A DNA stretch of 64,000 bases from Chryseobacterium joostei. Lineage in GTDB: Bacteria; Bacteroidota; Bacteroidia; Flavobacteriales; Weeksellaceae. Below the pieces are notes generated by a model. That model saw only the letters and a list, made by a program, of their open reading frames with translations. It was not told the origin of the DNA and searched no databases. A program made the position numbers and the translations under genes. Location: contig NZ_CP033926.1 of assembly GCF_003815775.1 (NCBI RefSeq), positions 4,774,001-4,838,000 of the forward strand, given 5' to 3'. This document shows positions 23,107-31,478 of the stretch, piece after piece. Numbering within the stretch: position 1 is the first letter of the stretch; every line of letters begins with the position of its first letter.

Positions 23107-23142
23107 AAAAAAATCCCTATGTATCGACTACATAGGGATTAT
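23107..23142 (-). terminator. Terminator of lipB
   Basis: AATCCCTATGTA (23112-23123) and TACATAGGGATT (23129-23140) form a perfect 12-bp stem with a 5-nt loop; on the minus strand it is followed by seven T. Confidence 0.92.
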
Positions 23143-23160
23143 GATATTTAAAATTTAAAT

Positions 23161-23889
23161 TTATTTGTAGATCAGTTCAGCCTGAAAAACGTCAGCAAAG
23201 TGTTTTCTGATATTAGTCTTTACACTTTCTACTTCTTCGGGAGTCAATTCTCTCTCAAGTTCTCTTTGTAATGAAGTAACCTGCTTATCTTTGATCCCAC
23301 ATGGAATGATGTATTCAAAATAACGCATATCTGTATTTACATTCAATGCAAAACCATGAAGCGTTACCCATCTTGAAGCTTTTACACCCATAGCACAGAT
23401 CTTTCTGGCATAAGGTTTTCCAACATCCAGCCAAACACCGGTTTCTCCTTGGGAACGTTCTCCTTTAAGACCGAATTCCCCAATGGTTCTGATGATTACT
23501 TCTTCCAGATTTCTCATATAAAGATGAATATCGGTAAAGAAGTTTTCAAGATCTAAAACAGGATATCCAACGATCTGTCCATACCCATGATAGGTAATGT
23601 CTCCACCACGATTGGTTTTCACATAGGTGGCTTCAATCTCTTTCAATTTATCAATGCCGGCAAGCATATTTTCCTCATGTCCGCTCTTTCCCAATGTATA
23701 AACGTGTGGGTGTTCTACCAAAAGGAGATGGTTGGATGTGGTAATATGCTGTTCTGATGGAAGATCTCTGTTTTTTATTTTGGTATCAATAATAGCTTTC
23801 ATCAGTTGCTCCTGATAATCCCAGGCGGGTTGATATTCTTTGATTCCTAAATCTTCAAATTCTACTGCTTTATTCTGATTTGTATTCAT
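23161..23889 (-). CDS. lipB: Octanoyltransferase LipB
   Basis: Transfers octanoyl groups from acyl carrier protein to lipoyl domains, the first step of lipoate synthesis. Family motifs are R-G-G-D-I-T-Y-H-G-Y-G-Q, the catalytic Lys in A-R-K-I-C-A-M-G-V-K and the acyl-accepting Cys in I-I-P-C-G-I. A start five codons upstream (23904) is possible, but the promoter TAAATTTG ends only 1 nt before that ATG, so transcription would begin inside it. The ATG at 23887-23889 gives a start about 10 nt into the mRNA and a 242-residue protein. It follows trpA but has its own promoter and terminator. Confidence 0.93.
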   Translation of the reverse strand: MNTNQNKAVEFEDLGIKEYQPAWDYQEQLMKAIIDTKIKNRDLPSEQHITTSNHLLLVEHPHVYTLGKSGHEENMLAGIDKLKEIEATYVKTNRGGDITYHGYGQIVGYPVLDLENFFTDIHLYMRNLEEVIIRTIGEFGLKGERSQGETGVWLDVGKPYARKICAMGVKASRWVTLHGFALNVNTDMRYFEYIIPCGIKDKQVTSLQRELERELTPEEVESVKTNIRKHFADVFQAELIYK

Positions 23890-23905
23890 TTCAATTTTTG
23901 ACATA

Positions 23906-23913
23906 CAAATTTA
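23906..23913 (-). promoter_or_regulatory. -7 promoter element of lipB
   Basis: On the minus strand TAAATTTG is an exact TAnnTTTG match in the short trpA-lipB gap. It decides the lipB start codon. Confidence 0.65.
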
Positions 23914-23920
23914 GTGAATT

Positions 23921-24655
23921 TTAAGCTTTTATGGAATGGATAAAATCTATGGCGCTTTTCTTCCAATCTTTATCCTGTAGTAAGATGTTTACAAAGGCTG
24001 TTCCTATGATGCCGCCATCTGCTTTTTCAGTTACATTTTCAAAATCTTCCTTCGATTTTATTCCAAAGCCTATCATAACAGGATTCTTTAATGGAAGGGC
24101 TGCTAATCTATTCAAATAATTTTCATTTTTCAATACAGCATTTTTATTTCCTGTGGTAGAGGAAGAACTTACTGCATATAGAAATCCGGAGCTTAGGGAA
24201 TCAAGATACTGTATTCTTTCGTCTGAAGTTTCTGGAGTAACCAAGAATGTGAAATTGAGGTTATATTGCTTTAAAATATGCTGATAGTTTTTCTCAAATT
24301 CAATAGGAGGGAGATCGGGAAGTATCAGACCGGAAACTCCACTCTCTGAACATTCTTTACAAAATTTTTCAAATCCAAAACTTAAAACAGGGTTGATGTA
24401 TCCCATCAAAATAATTGGAATTCTAATCTCGTTTTTTATTGTTTTTAACTGAGAAAGAAGCTTTTCAATGGTCATGCCATTTTGTAAGGCCAACTCATGA
24501 GCTTTTTGAATAACAGGTCCGTCTGCTACGGGATCAGAGTAGGGCATTCCAATTTCAATCATGTCTGCTCCTGAATCCTGAATTAGTTTTATAATGTCTG
24601 CCGTATCTTCCAGTTGTGGAATTCCCGCAGTGAAATATATGTTTAGTTTTTTCAT
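23921..24655 (-). CDS. trpA: Tryptophan synthase alpha subunit
   Basis: Cleaves indole-3-glycerol phosphate to indole and glyceraldehyde 3-phosphate. I chose the ATG at 24653-24655, giving M-K-K-L-N-I-Y-F-T-A-G-I-P, because a longer frame adds 12 residues unlike the family. The catalytic Glu lies in M-I-E-I-G-M-P-Y-S-D-P and the Asp in D-P-V-A-D-G-P-V-I-Q. The phosphate-binding G-F-G-I-K lies near residue 207. It is the last gene of the trp operon, paired with trpB 84 bp upstream. Confidence 0.95.
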   Translation of the reverse strand: MKKLNIYFTAGIPQLEDTADIIKLIQDSGADMIEIGMPYSDPVADGPVIQKAHELALQNGMTIEKLLSQLKTIKNEIRIPIILMGYINPVLSFGFEKFCKECSESGVSGLILPDLPPIEFEKNYQHILKQYNLNFTFLVTPETSDERIQYLDSLSSGFLYAVSSSSTTGNKNAVLKNENYLNRLAALPLKNPVMIGFGIKSKEDFENVTEKADGGIIGTAFVNILLQDKDWKKSAIDFIHSIKA

Positions 24656-24739
24656 GTTTTTCTTTATTGTATGAATGTAAAATGTATTCATGATCTAACT
24701 TTATGTGTTGAAGTCATTCTACATTAATATTTCTACATT

Positions 24740-25918
24740 TTACAGATTTTTCAAATAGGTTTCCATGTCCTTATCTCCACGGCCACTCAGGCAAATGACT
24801 ACAACATCATCTTCATTAAATTGCTTTTTATCTAAAACTGCCAGAGCATGAGAACTTTCCAAGGCGGGGATAATCCCTTCCAGTTTTGTTAATTCAAAGG
24901 CACATTTTAAGGCTTCATCATCATTAATACTGAAAAATTCTGCTCTGTTTTCTTTAAATAGATGGGCATGAAAAGGCCCGATACCCGGATAATCAAGTCC
25001 TGCGGAAATGGAATGAGGTTCAATAACCTGTCCGTCTGCAGTCTGCATCACAAGGCTTTTGCTTCCGTGAAGTACTCCCAAGGTTCCCAGAAATGTAGTA
25101 GCTGCTGATTTCCCGGAATCAACTCCCAGACCGCCGGCCTCTGCAGCAATGATTTTTACCTCTTTTTCATTTACAAAATGATAGAATGTTCCTGCAGCAT
25201 TGCTTCCTCCTCCTACGCAGGCAATAACATAGTCCGGGTTTTCTCTTCCGATTTTTTCCTTAAGCTGTTCCTTTATTTCTTTTGAAATGACACTTTGAAA
25301 CCTTGCTACAAGATCAGGGAAAGGATGAGGACCCACCACACTTCCAATTACATAATGAGTGGTCACAGGATTGTTGATCCAGTCTCTTAAGGCTTCGTTT
25401 ACAGCATCTTTCAATGTTTTGGAACCTGAGGTAGCGGCTATAACTTCTGCACCCAGCATTTTCATTCTTGCTACATTCGGGGCCTGTCTCTGGATATCAA
25501 TTTCTCCCATGTATACAATACATTCAAGACCAAGCAGTGCGCAGGCTGTTGCAGTGGCTACACCATGCTGTCCGGCACCGGTTTCAGCAATAATCCTTGT
25601 TTTTCCTAGGCGCTTTGCCAATAGAACCTGTCCTAGGGCATTATTGATTTTGTGTGCTCCGGTATGGTTAAGATCTTCTCTTTTTAAGTAAATCTTGGTG
25701 TTATATTTTTCACTCAGATTTTTCGCAAAATAAAGTGGAGTAGCCCTTCCTACATAGTTTGTAAGCAAGTCCTGATATTCGCTCTGGAAGTCTTCAGATT
25801 CTATGATCTCAAGATAGTTTTTTTGTAATTCTTCTACATTTGGGAAGAGCATTTCAGGGATAAAAGCGCCGCCAAACTCTCCATAATATCCGTTTTCATC
25901 TGGGTTTTTATAATTCAT
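24740..25918 (-). CDS. trpB: Tryptophan synthase beta subunit
   Basis: A 392-residue PLP enzyme that condenses indole with serine to tryptophan. The PLP lysine is in [13 protein letters not shown] (about residues 84-96), and the phosphate-binding loop is G-G-G-S-N-A-A-G near 232. Residues E-T-G-A-G-Q-H-G bind substrate. Full length and in operon position between the GNAT gene and trpA. Confidence 0.97.
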   Translation of the reverse strand: MNYKNPDENGYYGEFGGAFIPEMLFPNVEELQKNYLEIIESEDFQSEYQDLLTNYVGRATPLYFAKNLSEKYNTKIYLKREDLNHTGAHKINNALGQVLLAKRLGKTRIIAETGAGQHGVATATACALLGLECIVYMGEIDIQRQAPNVARMKMLGAEVIAATSGSKTLKDAVNEALRDWINNPVTTHYVIGSVVGPHPFPDLVARFQSVISKEIKEQLKEKIGRENPDYVIACVGGGSNAAGTFYHFVNEKEVKIIAAEAGGLGVDSGKSAATTFLGTLGVLHGSKSLVMQTADGQVIEPHSISAGLDYPGIGPFHAHLFKENRAEFFSINDDEALKCAFELTKLEGIIPALESSHALAVLDKKQFNEDDVVVICLSGRGDKDMETYLKNL

Positions 25919-25922
25919 TTCT

Positions 25923-26468
25923 TTATTCTTTAGTAATTAAATAAGCGTTATTTTCTGTACTCAGCTGATTGAGTAATTTTTTCTTTTCATCTGATACTTT
26001 GAAGATTAAAATATCATCATCATCAGAATTGATCCATTCAGAACCGGTATTTTCCTTTATCAGTTCGGCCTTGTCATAGAGAATTTCGATCTCACATTTT
26101 TCATAAAACGAGCGAAGCTCGGAATGACAAAAGCCAATGGTTTCCATATTTCTTTTCCTCACGTTCTCCATAAAATGTTGAATTAATTCGGAGCCATAGC
26201 CTTTTTTTCTGTGTGTTGCAACGAATCCTACAACTTCCGCGAAAGTATATTCTTCTCTCTCAATTTTCAGGGTAAAATCAAAATTAACCCGAATAATGGC
26301 CAATATTTCTTCAGTGGTGCCCAATAGAAAATGAAACTCTGAATCTTTGAAAAGGCTACGGAAATAATCCGGTTTCATTGTATTCCATTCCGATACTTCC
26401 CAAAGCTGGAGAATATGTTCTATCTCCTTTTCTGTTAATTCGTTGGCTTGTTTTATTTGGTATTTCAT
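25923..26468 (-). CDS. GNAT family N-acetyltransferase inside the trp operon
   Basis: A 181-residue GNAT protein. Motif A is [16 protein letters not shown] (acetyl-CoA pyrophosphate loop R-K-K-G-Y-G), followed by a helix and then F-Y-E-K-C near residue 125. I start at the ATG 26466-26468 rather than the TTG three codons upstream. It lies 4 bp before trpB and 34 bp after trpF on the same strand, so it is co-transcribed with trp. The substrate is unknown. It is not a standard trp enzyme. Confidence 0.85.
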   Translation of the reverse strand: MKYQIKQANELTEKEIEHILQLWEVSEWNTMKPDYFRSLFKDSEFHFLLGTTEEILAIIRVNFDFTLKIEREEYTFAEVVGFVATHRKKGYGSELIQHFMENVRKRNMETIGFCHSELRSFYEKCEIEILYDKAELIKENTGSEWINSDDDDILIFKVSDEKKKLLNQLSTENNAYLITKE

Positions 26469-26502
26469 AATTTTCAATCGTAATTAAAGTTAATGAAGAT
26501 GA

Positions 26503-27186
26503 TCAAATACTGGTTTTAAATTGTTTTATCCTTACAATATCCTTATCACCGGGTTCTATTTCAAATTTTGAATTGATGTCTATGGCAAAAGGCTTTTGAT
26601 GTAATGATTCAATATTTGAAATATTTTCTTCTGAAATGCCACCACTCAAAAAATAGGGTAGAGGAATTTCAAATTCATTCAATAGGTTCCAGTCAAACTG
26701 CTGCCCTGTTCCTCCGAATGCCTTGCTGTCTGTATCAAACAGATAATAGCTGATAGGTTGCTGGGAGTCTTTTGAGCGATTATTGAAAGTTTGTTCTATT
26801 TTATTTTTGTTTTCAATGGTATTATTTCCAATTCTTATAACCTTAATGATTTTAACTTCAGTACTTAGTTTTTTTCTTAGATCAAGAATGAAGTTTTCAT
26901 TTTCATCACCATGTAATTGGATAAGATTAAGTTTTCCTTTTTCAACGATTTCAACAATTCTCTCAGTATTTTCATTCACAAATACCCCAACTTTTCCGGA
27001 ATGATCAAACGTTGAAATATCATCCAAACTCAAATGATTCATTACATATCTTGGAGACTTTTCATAGAAGATAAAACCAAGAAAATCTACTTTCATATTG
27101 ATCAATTCCTGAATCTGTTCATACTTTGTCAAGCCACAGACTTTGAGAATAGGAGAGGTATTGTTGGTTGCCGGTTGCTGATTCAT
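26503..27186 (-). CDS. trpF: Phosphoribosylanthranilate isomerase
   Basis: A TIM-barrel enzyme converting phosphoribosylanthranilate to CdRP. The catalytic Cys is in K-V-C-G-L-T-K (about residue 17) and the general acid Asp in L-F-D-T-D-S-K-A-F-G-G-T-G. G-G-I-S-E-E-N-I binds phosphate. The protein has about 12 extra N-terminal residues (M-N-Q-Q-P-A-T-N-N-T) compared with typical TrpF, where C-G-L-T lies near residue 7. No ATG lies closer. Confidence 0.94.
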   Translation of the reverse strand: MNQQPATNNTSPILKVCGLTKYEQIQELINMKVDFLGFIFYEKSPRYVMNHLSLDDISTFDHSGKVGVFVNENTERIVEIVEKGKLNLIQLHGDENENFILDLRKKLSTEVKIIKVIRIGNNTIENKNKIEQTFNNRSKDSQQPISYYLFDTDSKAFGGTGQQFDWNLLNEFEIPLPYFLSGGISEENISNIESLHQKPFAIDINSKFEIEPGDKDIVRIKQFKTSI

Positions 27187-27247
27187 TGTTTGTATTGAGT
27201 TTTGATCGTTGATAGGGTTGAATATTTAGGCTAGGAAAATATCATTT

Positions 27248-28021
27248 TTAAATTGTCAGAGAGAACTCTTCAAATGCCTTTGCAGGATCTGTATTTCTCA
27301 TAAAATATTCTCCCATGAGGAATCCATCAAACCCTTTTTCTTTTAAATATTTAAAATCTTCAAGAGTATAAATACCGCTTTCCGCAATAGATAAGGTATC
27401 TTTTGGAAGCTGGTCTTTGAGCTGAACAGAATGCTGTAAATCAACCTTGAAGTCTTTTAAGTTCCTGTTATTAATTCCTACTAAATCAATTTTTGAGTTA
27501 AAATGCTTAAGCTCTTCTTCGGTATGAATTTCAAGTAAAACTTCCAGATCCAATTCATGAGCCAGCGCTGTAAATTCCTGAACCTGATTTGGAGAAAGGC
27601 ACGATGCGATCAGTAAAATGACATCTGCACCCATACTTTTTGCCTCATAAAATTGATATTCATCAATCATAAAATCTTTTCGCAGAACCGGAATATTAAG
27701 GTGATTTCTTACGCCTAAAATATCATCAAAGCTTCCTCCAAAAAAATCCTTATCCGTTAAGATAGAAATTCCACTTGCCCCAAATTGTTCATAGGCAGAG
27801 GTAACATCCAAAGGAGCAACATTATTATTGATGATTCCCTTTGATGGAGATTGTCTTTTAAATTCCGCAATGATGCCATTTCTATTCTTGATGGATTCTT
27901 TCAGGGAATGACTCTTTCTCCCGAAAAATTCTGAGTTTTTCAATTCATCAATGGAAACTTTGGATTTTGAAATCGTTATTTCTTCTTTTTTTCTTTCAAT
28001 AATTTTATCTAGTATGGTCAT
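27248..28021 (-). CDS. trpC: Indole-3-glycerol phosphate synthase
   Basis: A 257-residue TIM-barrel enzyme that closes the indole ring. Conserved marks are I-A-E-F-K-R-Q-S-P-S-K-G (catalytic Lys), V-L-R-K-D-F-M-I-D, L-L-E-I-H-T-E-E-E, G-I-N-N-R-N-L-K and A-E-S-G-I. Separate from trpF, unlike the fused E. coli protein. In operon order between trpD and trpF. Confidence 0.96.
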   Translation of the reverse strand: MTILDKIIERKKEEITISKSKVSIDELKNSEFFGRKSHSLKESIKNRNGIIAEFKRQSPSKGIINNNVAPLDVTSAYEQFGASGISILTDKDFFGGSFDDILGVRNHLNIPVLRKDFMIDEYQFYEAKSMGADVILLIASCLSPNQVQEFTALAHELDLEVLLEIHTEEELKHFNSKIDLVGINNRNLKDFKVDLQHSVQLKDQLPKDTLSIAESGIYTLEDFKYLKEKGFDGFLMGEYFMRNTDPAKAFEEFSLTI

Positions 28022-28060
28022 GTTGGGAGTAGAGATTAGGAGTTAGAAACTATTGGTTTT

Positions 28061-29047
28061 TTATTTAATAAGGAGCTCAAAAGTTCTTAATGCTTTTCCA
28101 TTTTTCAGACTTTCTTTGGCTAAAAGAAGACAATCATCATAGGAACCGAATTTGCGGGTATGGTGAAGTGCTACAGCTGCATTGGCCAAAACCACGGCAT
28201 TTTGTTGTTCAGTTCCTTTTCCTTCCAGAATATTCATGAAGATTTTTGCAGTCTCCTGAATGGTATCTCCAGCCTTAATATCTTCAAGGGTTACAGGATT
28301 GAACCCAAGGTCTTCAGCAGAGTGAATTTCTTCTCCATTCTTAGTAATAATTTTACTGTCATGGGTTAAACTGATCTCATCATAACCATCCAGTCCATGT
28401 ACAAGGATAAATTCCTGTTCTTCTTTTTGAAGAAGATATTGATAGATCCTTGCAATTTCCAGGTTGTATACACCAATCATTGAATATTGAGGTTTTGCAG
28501 GATTTACCAATGGTCCCAGAAGATTAAAAAATGTTCTTAGTCCCAATGACTTTCTCAATAACCCAACCGATTGAAGAGCGGGGTGGAAGTAAGGAGCATG
28601 CAGGAAGCAGATATTAGCTCTCTCAAGATCTTCATTTAATTGTTCTGATGTGCTTTTAAACTGATAGCCAATTTCTTCCAGTACATTGGAAGACCCTGTG
28701 GTAGTTGAAGCTCCATAATTTCCATGTTTTGTTACTTTCTGCCCGGCTCCGGCCACCACAAAGCTGGCCAACGTTGATATATTGATTGTGTTTTTTCCGT
28801 CACCTCCTGTTCCTACAATATCAATGGCATCGCTTGCATCAATATTTACTGGGACAGCCATCTGCAATAAGGCTTCTCTAAAACCTTCCAATTCTTTCAA
28901 TGTAATATTTCGCATCAGAAAAACACTGATGAATGAAGTTACTTCCGCAGCATTGAATTTATTCTGAGCAATTTCAATCATCATAGCCTTTGCTTCGGAT
29001 TTCGACAAAGTGTTATGATTAAACAGGTATTGCAGTATTTCTTTCAT
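28061..29047 (-). CDS. trpD: Anthranilate phosphoribosyltransferase
   Basis: Transfers phosphoribose to anthranilate. The PRPP loop G-T-G-G-D-G-K-N-T-I-N-I-S-T and K-H-G-N-Y-G-A-S-T-T-T-G-S are intact. I chose the ATG at 29045-29047 (M-K-E-I-L-Q-Y-L-F-N), which matches the usual N-terminal helix and length (about 328 residues). An upstream ATG at 29092 would add 15 residues of low-complexity sequence and cannot be excluded. Third gene of the operon. Confidence 0.95.
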   Translation of the reverse strand: MKEILQYLFNHNTLSKSEAKAMMIEIAQNKFNAAEVTSFISVFLMRNITLKELEGFREALLQMAVPVNIDASDAIDIVGTGGDGKNTINISTLASFVVAGAGQKVTKHGNYGASTTTGSSNVLEEIGYQFKSTSEQLNEDLERANICFLHAPYFHPALQSVGLLRKSLGLRTFFNLLGPLVNPAKPQYSMIGVYNLEIARIYQYLLQKEEQEFILVHGLDGYDEISLTHDSKIITKNGEEIHSAEDLGFNPVTLEDIKAGDTIQETAKIFMNILEGKGTEQQNAVVLANAAVALHHTRKFGSYDDCLLLAKESLKNGKALRTFELLIK

Positions 29048-29149
29048 TTGAGGAGTTTTTATGGTTGAGGGATTTTGTATTGTTGTTTTCATATTAAATA
29101 CACTTTGTTAAATTTCTAGACAAGCTGAAATAAAAGCTTCTGATCTATT

Positions 29150-29758
29150 CTAATGATTTAAAAAGTTTCGGATAATTACTTCTCCCTCTGGAGTCAAGAT
29201 ACTCTCAGGATGAAACTGTACGCCGTGCACATCGTAAGTTTTATGTTGTAAAGCCATGATCATTCCGTCTTTATCAACTGCGGTAATTTCCAGTTCTTCT
29301 GGGAAGTTATCTGGGTTCACTGCCCAGCTGTGATACCTTCCAACTTCTAATCCTGATGCCAGATCTTTGAAAAGCTTAGTATCTTCTTTTACCAGTTCAG
29401 TAGTGGTTGCTACTCCGTGAAAAATTTCTGAAAGGTTGATAAGACTTCCGCCAAATGCTTCTGCAATGGCCTGCTGACCTAAGCATACCCCCAAAATACT
29501 CTTGGTAGGAGCATATTCTTTAATAAGATCCAGTAAAATTCCAGCTTCTTCCGGAATTCCCGGGCCGGGAGAAAGAATAATCTTGTCATATTTCCCGATT
29601 TCTTCCAATGTAATTTGATCATTTCTTACTACATCTACTTTTTGATTCAAAATTCTTTCAATGATCTGAACCAAATTATAGGTGAAGCTGTCATAATTAT
29701 CAAAAACAAGAACTTTTGATGGCTGGCTTTCGGTTACTGGTGTTATATTATTGTTCAT
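29150..29758 (-). CDS. trpG: Anthranilate synthase component II (glutamine amidotransferase)
   Basis: A 202-residue class I glutamine amidotransferase supplying ammonia to TrpE. The triad Cys is in G-V-C-L-G-Q-Q-A-I and His-Glu in V-Q-F-H-P-E-S. The N terminus has about 13 extra residues before the usual V-L-V-F-D-N-Y-D-S-F-T-Y-N-L. A separate role in folate synthesis (PabA) is possible, but the operon makes TrpG the natural call. It lies 43 bp after trpE. Confidence 0.95.
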   Translation of the reverse strand: MNNNITPVTESQPSKVLVFDNYDSFTYNLVQIIERILNQKVDVVRNDQITLEEIGKYDKIILSPGPGIPEEAGILLDLIKEYAPTKSILGVCLGQQAIAEAFGGSLINLSEIFHGVATTTELVKEDTKLFKDLASGLEVGRYHSWAVNPDNFPEELEITAVDKDGMIMALQHKTYDVHGVQFHPESILTPEGEVIIRNFLNH

Positions 29759-29801
29759 TTTTTTATTTTTTGCTAGTTGCTGAGATTGGACGATGTTTTT
29801 A

Positions 29802-31226
29802 TTAATCCTGAACGATCTTTTCTGCTTTTTCTACTGCCTTTTTCAGGGCATTCAGTTTATTGTTGACCTCCTGCAATTCGTTTTCAGGGACTGATTTTGC
29901 AACGAGACCGGCTCCTGCCTGATAATAAAGTGTATTGTTTTTACTTAAAAAGGTTCTGATCATAATGGCCTGATTACAGCTTCCATTTAAACCAACAATC
30001 CCGATACATCCTCCATAGTAGCCGCGTGAGTCTTTTTCATATTGGTTGATCAGTTGAAGCGCTTTATGCTTAGGTGCCCCACTTAACGTTCCCTGAGGAA
30101 AGGTTGCTGAAATCATTTCCAGAGGATTAATTTGCTCCGGTAGATCTGCCGTTACTTCACTTACCATATGAATAACATGAGAGAAAAGCTGAATTTCTTT
30201 AAGCTTGGTAACGGTTACATTTTTCCCCAGCTTTCCAAGATCATTACGGGCTAGGTCTACCAGCATGGTATGTTCTGCATTTTCCTTTGGATCTTTTTTT
30301 AATTCTTCAATAGCCTGAAGATCAATATCCAAATTTCCCGTTCTTTTGGAAGTTCCTGCAATAGGATGAATAATGGCTTTATTGTCTTTAATAATTAACT
30401 GGCTTTCAGGACTTGACCCGAATAATTTGTAGTTTCCGTAATCAAAATAGAATAGGTAAGGTGAGGGATTGATATTTCTTAAGGCTCTGTAAACATTGAA
30501 TTCGTCTCCTTTGAATTTCTGTTCAAATCTTCTGCTTAGTACAAGTTGAAATACATCACCTCTCATACAATGTTTCTGGGCCGTTTTTACCAATTCAAGA
30601 TAGTCCTCATTCGTAATGTTGGAAGTTTCCTGACCATTCTTTTCAAAAGGATAAACCGGAGTATTCTGATTTTTGATGAGGTTTTCCAAAAGGTGTAGTT
30701 CAGATTTTACACCGTTCATTTGGTTTTCAATAATATACATCTCATCATTGAAGTGGTTGATGGCGATTACATATTGATATAATCTGTATCTCAGAATAGG
30801 AATTTCCACTTCCGGGCTTTGTGGCTTCAAGTTGATGCTTTCAAAAAACTGTACCGCTTCAAAGCTTGTATATCCAAAAAGACTTTGAGCTGTCTGTTCA
30901 ATAGAATCATCGGTCTTTTCGCAATCAAAAATAGTACGGAAGCTTTCAAATATATCGATGATACTACGCTCATTGATAGGTTGCTTTACCGGAGCAGAAT
31001 CAGGAAGCTTAATTTCAAATTCATGTAAGTTTTTTACTTCGATTCCTGCAACAGCGTTGATGGCAATAAAGGAAAAATTGTTGTCAATACTTTTAGAATC
31101 TGAACTTTCCAAAAGAATCGTATCCCTGAATTTATCCCTGATTTTAAGGTAAATATTCATGGGAGTATGAAGATCTCCAAGAGTTTTTTTCGAAACGGTT
31201 TTTATTTTGATTTTTTGAGTAAACAT
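29802..31226 (-). CDS. trpE: Anthranilate synthase component I
   Basis: A 474-residue chorismate-utilising enzyme, first of the tryptophan pathway. The start at 31224-31226 (M-F-T-Q-K-I-K-I-K-T) is chosen because the longer frame would run back into the attenuator T tract. The C-terminal catalytic core has G-S-S-P-E-S, P-I-A-G-T-S-K-R-T-G and T-F-P-Q-G-T-L-S-G-A-P-K-H-K-A. The N-terminal L-L-E-S-S-D element is the usual tryptophan feedback site. Expression is controlled by the leader peptide and hairpin just upstream. Confidence 0.95.
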   Translation of the reverse strand: MFTQKIKIKTVSKKTLGDLHTPMNIYLKIRDKFRDTILLESSDSKSIDNNFSFIAINAVAGIEVKNLHEFEIKLPDSAPVKQPINERSIIDIFESFRTIFDCEKTDDSIEQTAQSLFGYTSFEAVQFFESINLKPQSPEVEIPILRYRLYQYVIAINHFNDEMYIIENQMNGVKSELHLLENLIKNQNTPVYPFEKNGQETSNITNEDYLELVKTAQKHCMRGDVFQLVLSRRFEQKFKGDEFNVYRALRNINPSPYLFYFDYGNYKLFGSSPESQLIIKDNKAIIHPIAGTSKRTGNLDIDLQAIEELKKDPKENAEHTMLVDLARNDLGKLGKNVTVTKLKEIQLFSHVIHMVSEVTADLPEQINPLEMISATFPQGTLSGAPKHKALQLINQYEKDSRGYYGGCIGIVGLNGSCNQAIMIRTFLSKNNTLYYQAGAGLVAKSVPENELQEVNNKLNALKKAVEKAEKIVQD

Positions 31227-31260
31227 CTGCTGTTGTATTTTTTTTGTGAGATTTATGAAT

Positions 31261-31295
31261 AAAAAAAAGGCTTTAACGGAATCCGTCAAAGCCTT
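31261..31295 (-). terminator. trp attenuator hairpin
   Basis: On the minus strand AAGGCTTTGACGGA pairs with TCCGTTAAAGCCTT (stem 31267-31295) with one G-U pair and a single-base turn, followed by a T run. It lies between the leader peptide and trpE. The leader word TTCGTC (31355-31360) can pair with GACGGA (31282-31287) of its 5' arm, a candidate antiterminator. Confidence 0.85.
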
Positions 31296-31326
31296 GTATA
31301 TTGTTTTGTTTGTATCTGCTGTTGGG

Positions 31327-31404
31327 TTAACAACATGACAATAACTTCAGACCCGACGAAGAGTTTGAAAGCCACCACCAAATATTGTTGCTATTATTAA
31401 ACAT
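31327..31404 (-). CDS. trpL: trp leader peptide with three tandem Trp codons
   Basis: A 25-codon ORF reads M-F-N-N-S-N-N-I-W-W-W-L-S-N and ends L-L-S-C-C then TAA. The three TGG codons occupy 31372-31380. This is the classic design for ribosome-mediated attenuation: ribosomes stalled at Trp codons when charged tRNA-Trp is scarce would alter folding and let transcription pass the hairpin at 31267-31295. The ATG lies 4 nt after the -7 element, so the mRNA is predicted to be leaderless and translation would begin on the very 5' end. Confidence 0.88.
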   Translation of the reverse strand: MFNNSNNIWWWLSNSSSGLKLLSCC

Positions 31405-31408
31405 GGGA

Positions 31409-31416
31409 CAAATTTA
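31409..31416 (-). promoter_or_regulatory. -7 promoter element of the trp operon
   Basis: On the minus strand TAAATTTG is an exact TAnnTTTG match, with a TTG -33 box 22 bp upstream (another lies 15 bp upstream). The predicted start coincides with the trpL ATG. Confidence 0.75.
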
Positions 31417-31478
31417 GAAATTTTTTTAATACAAAAAACAAAAAATTCAAAAAAAATAAAAACTTATTTTGAAATATA

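Noticed and set aside
31227..31289. 21-residue N-terminal extension of TrpE
   Set aside because: It would be translated from the attenuator T tract; TrpE homologs begin near the ATG at 31226.
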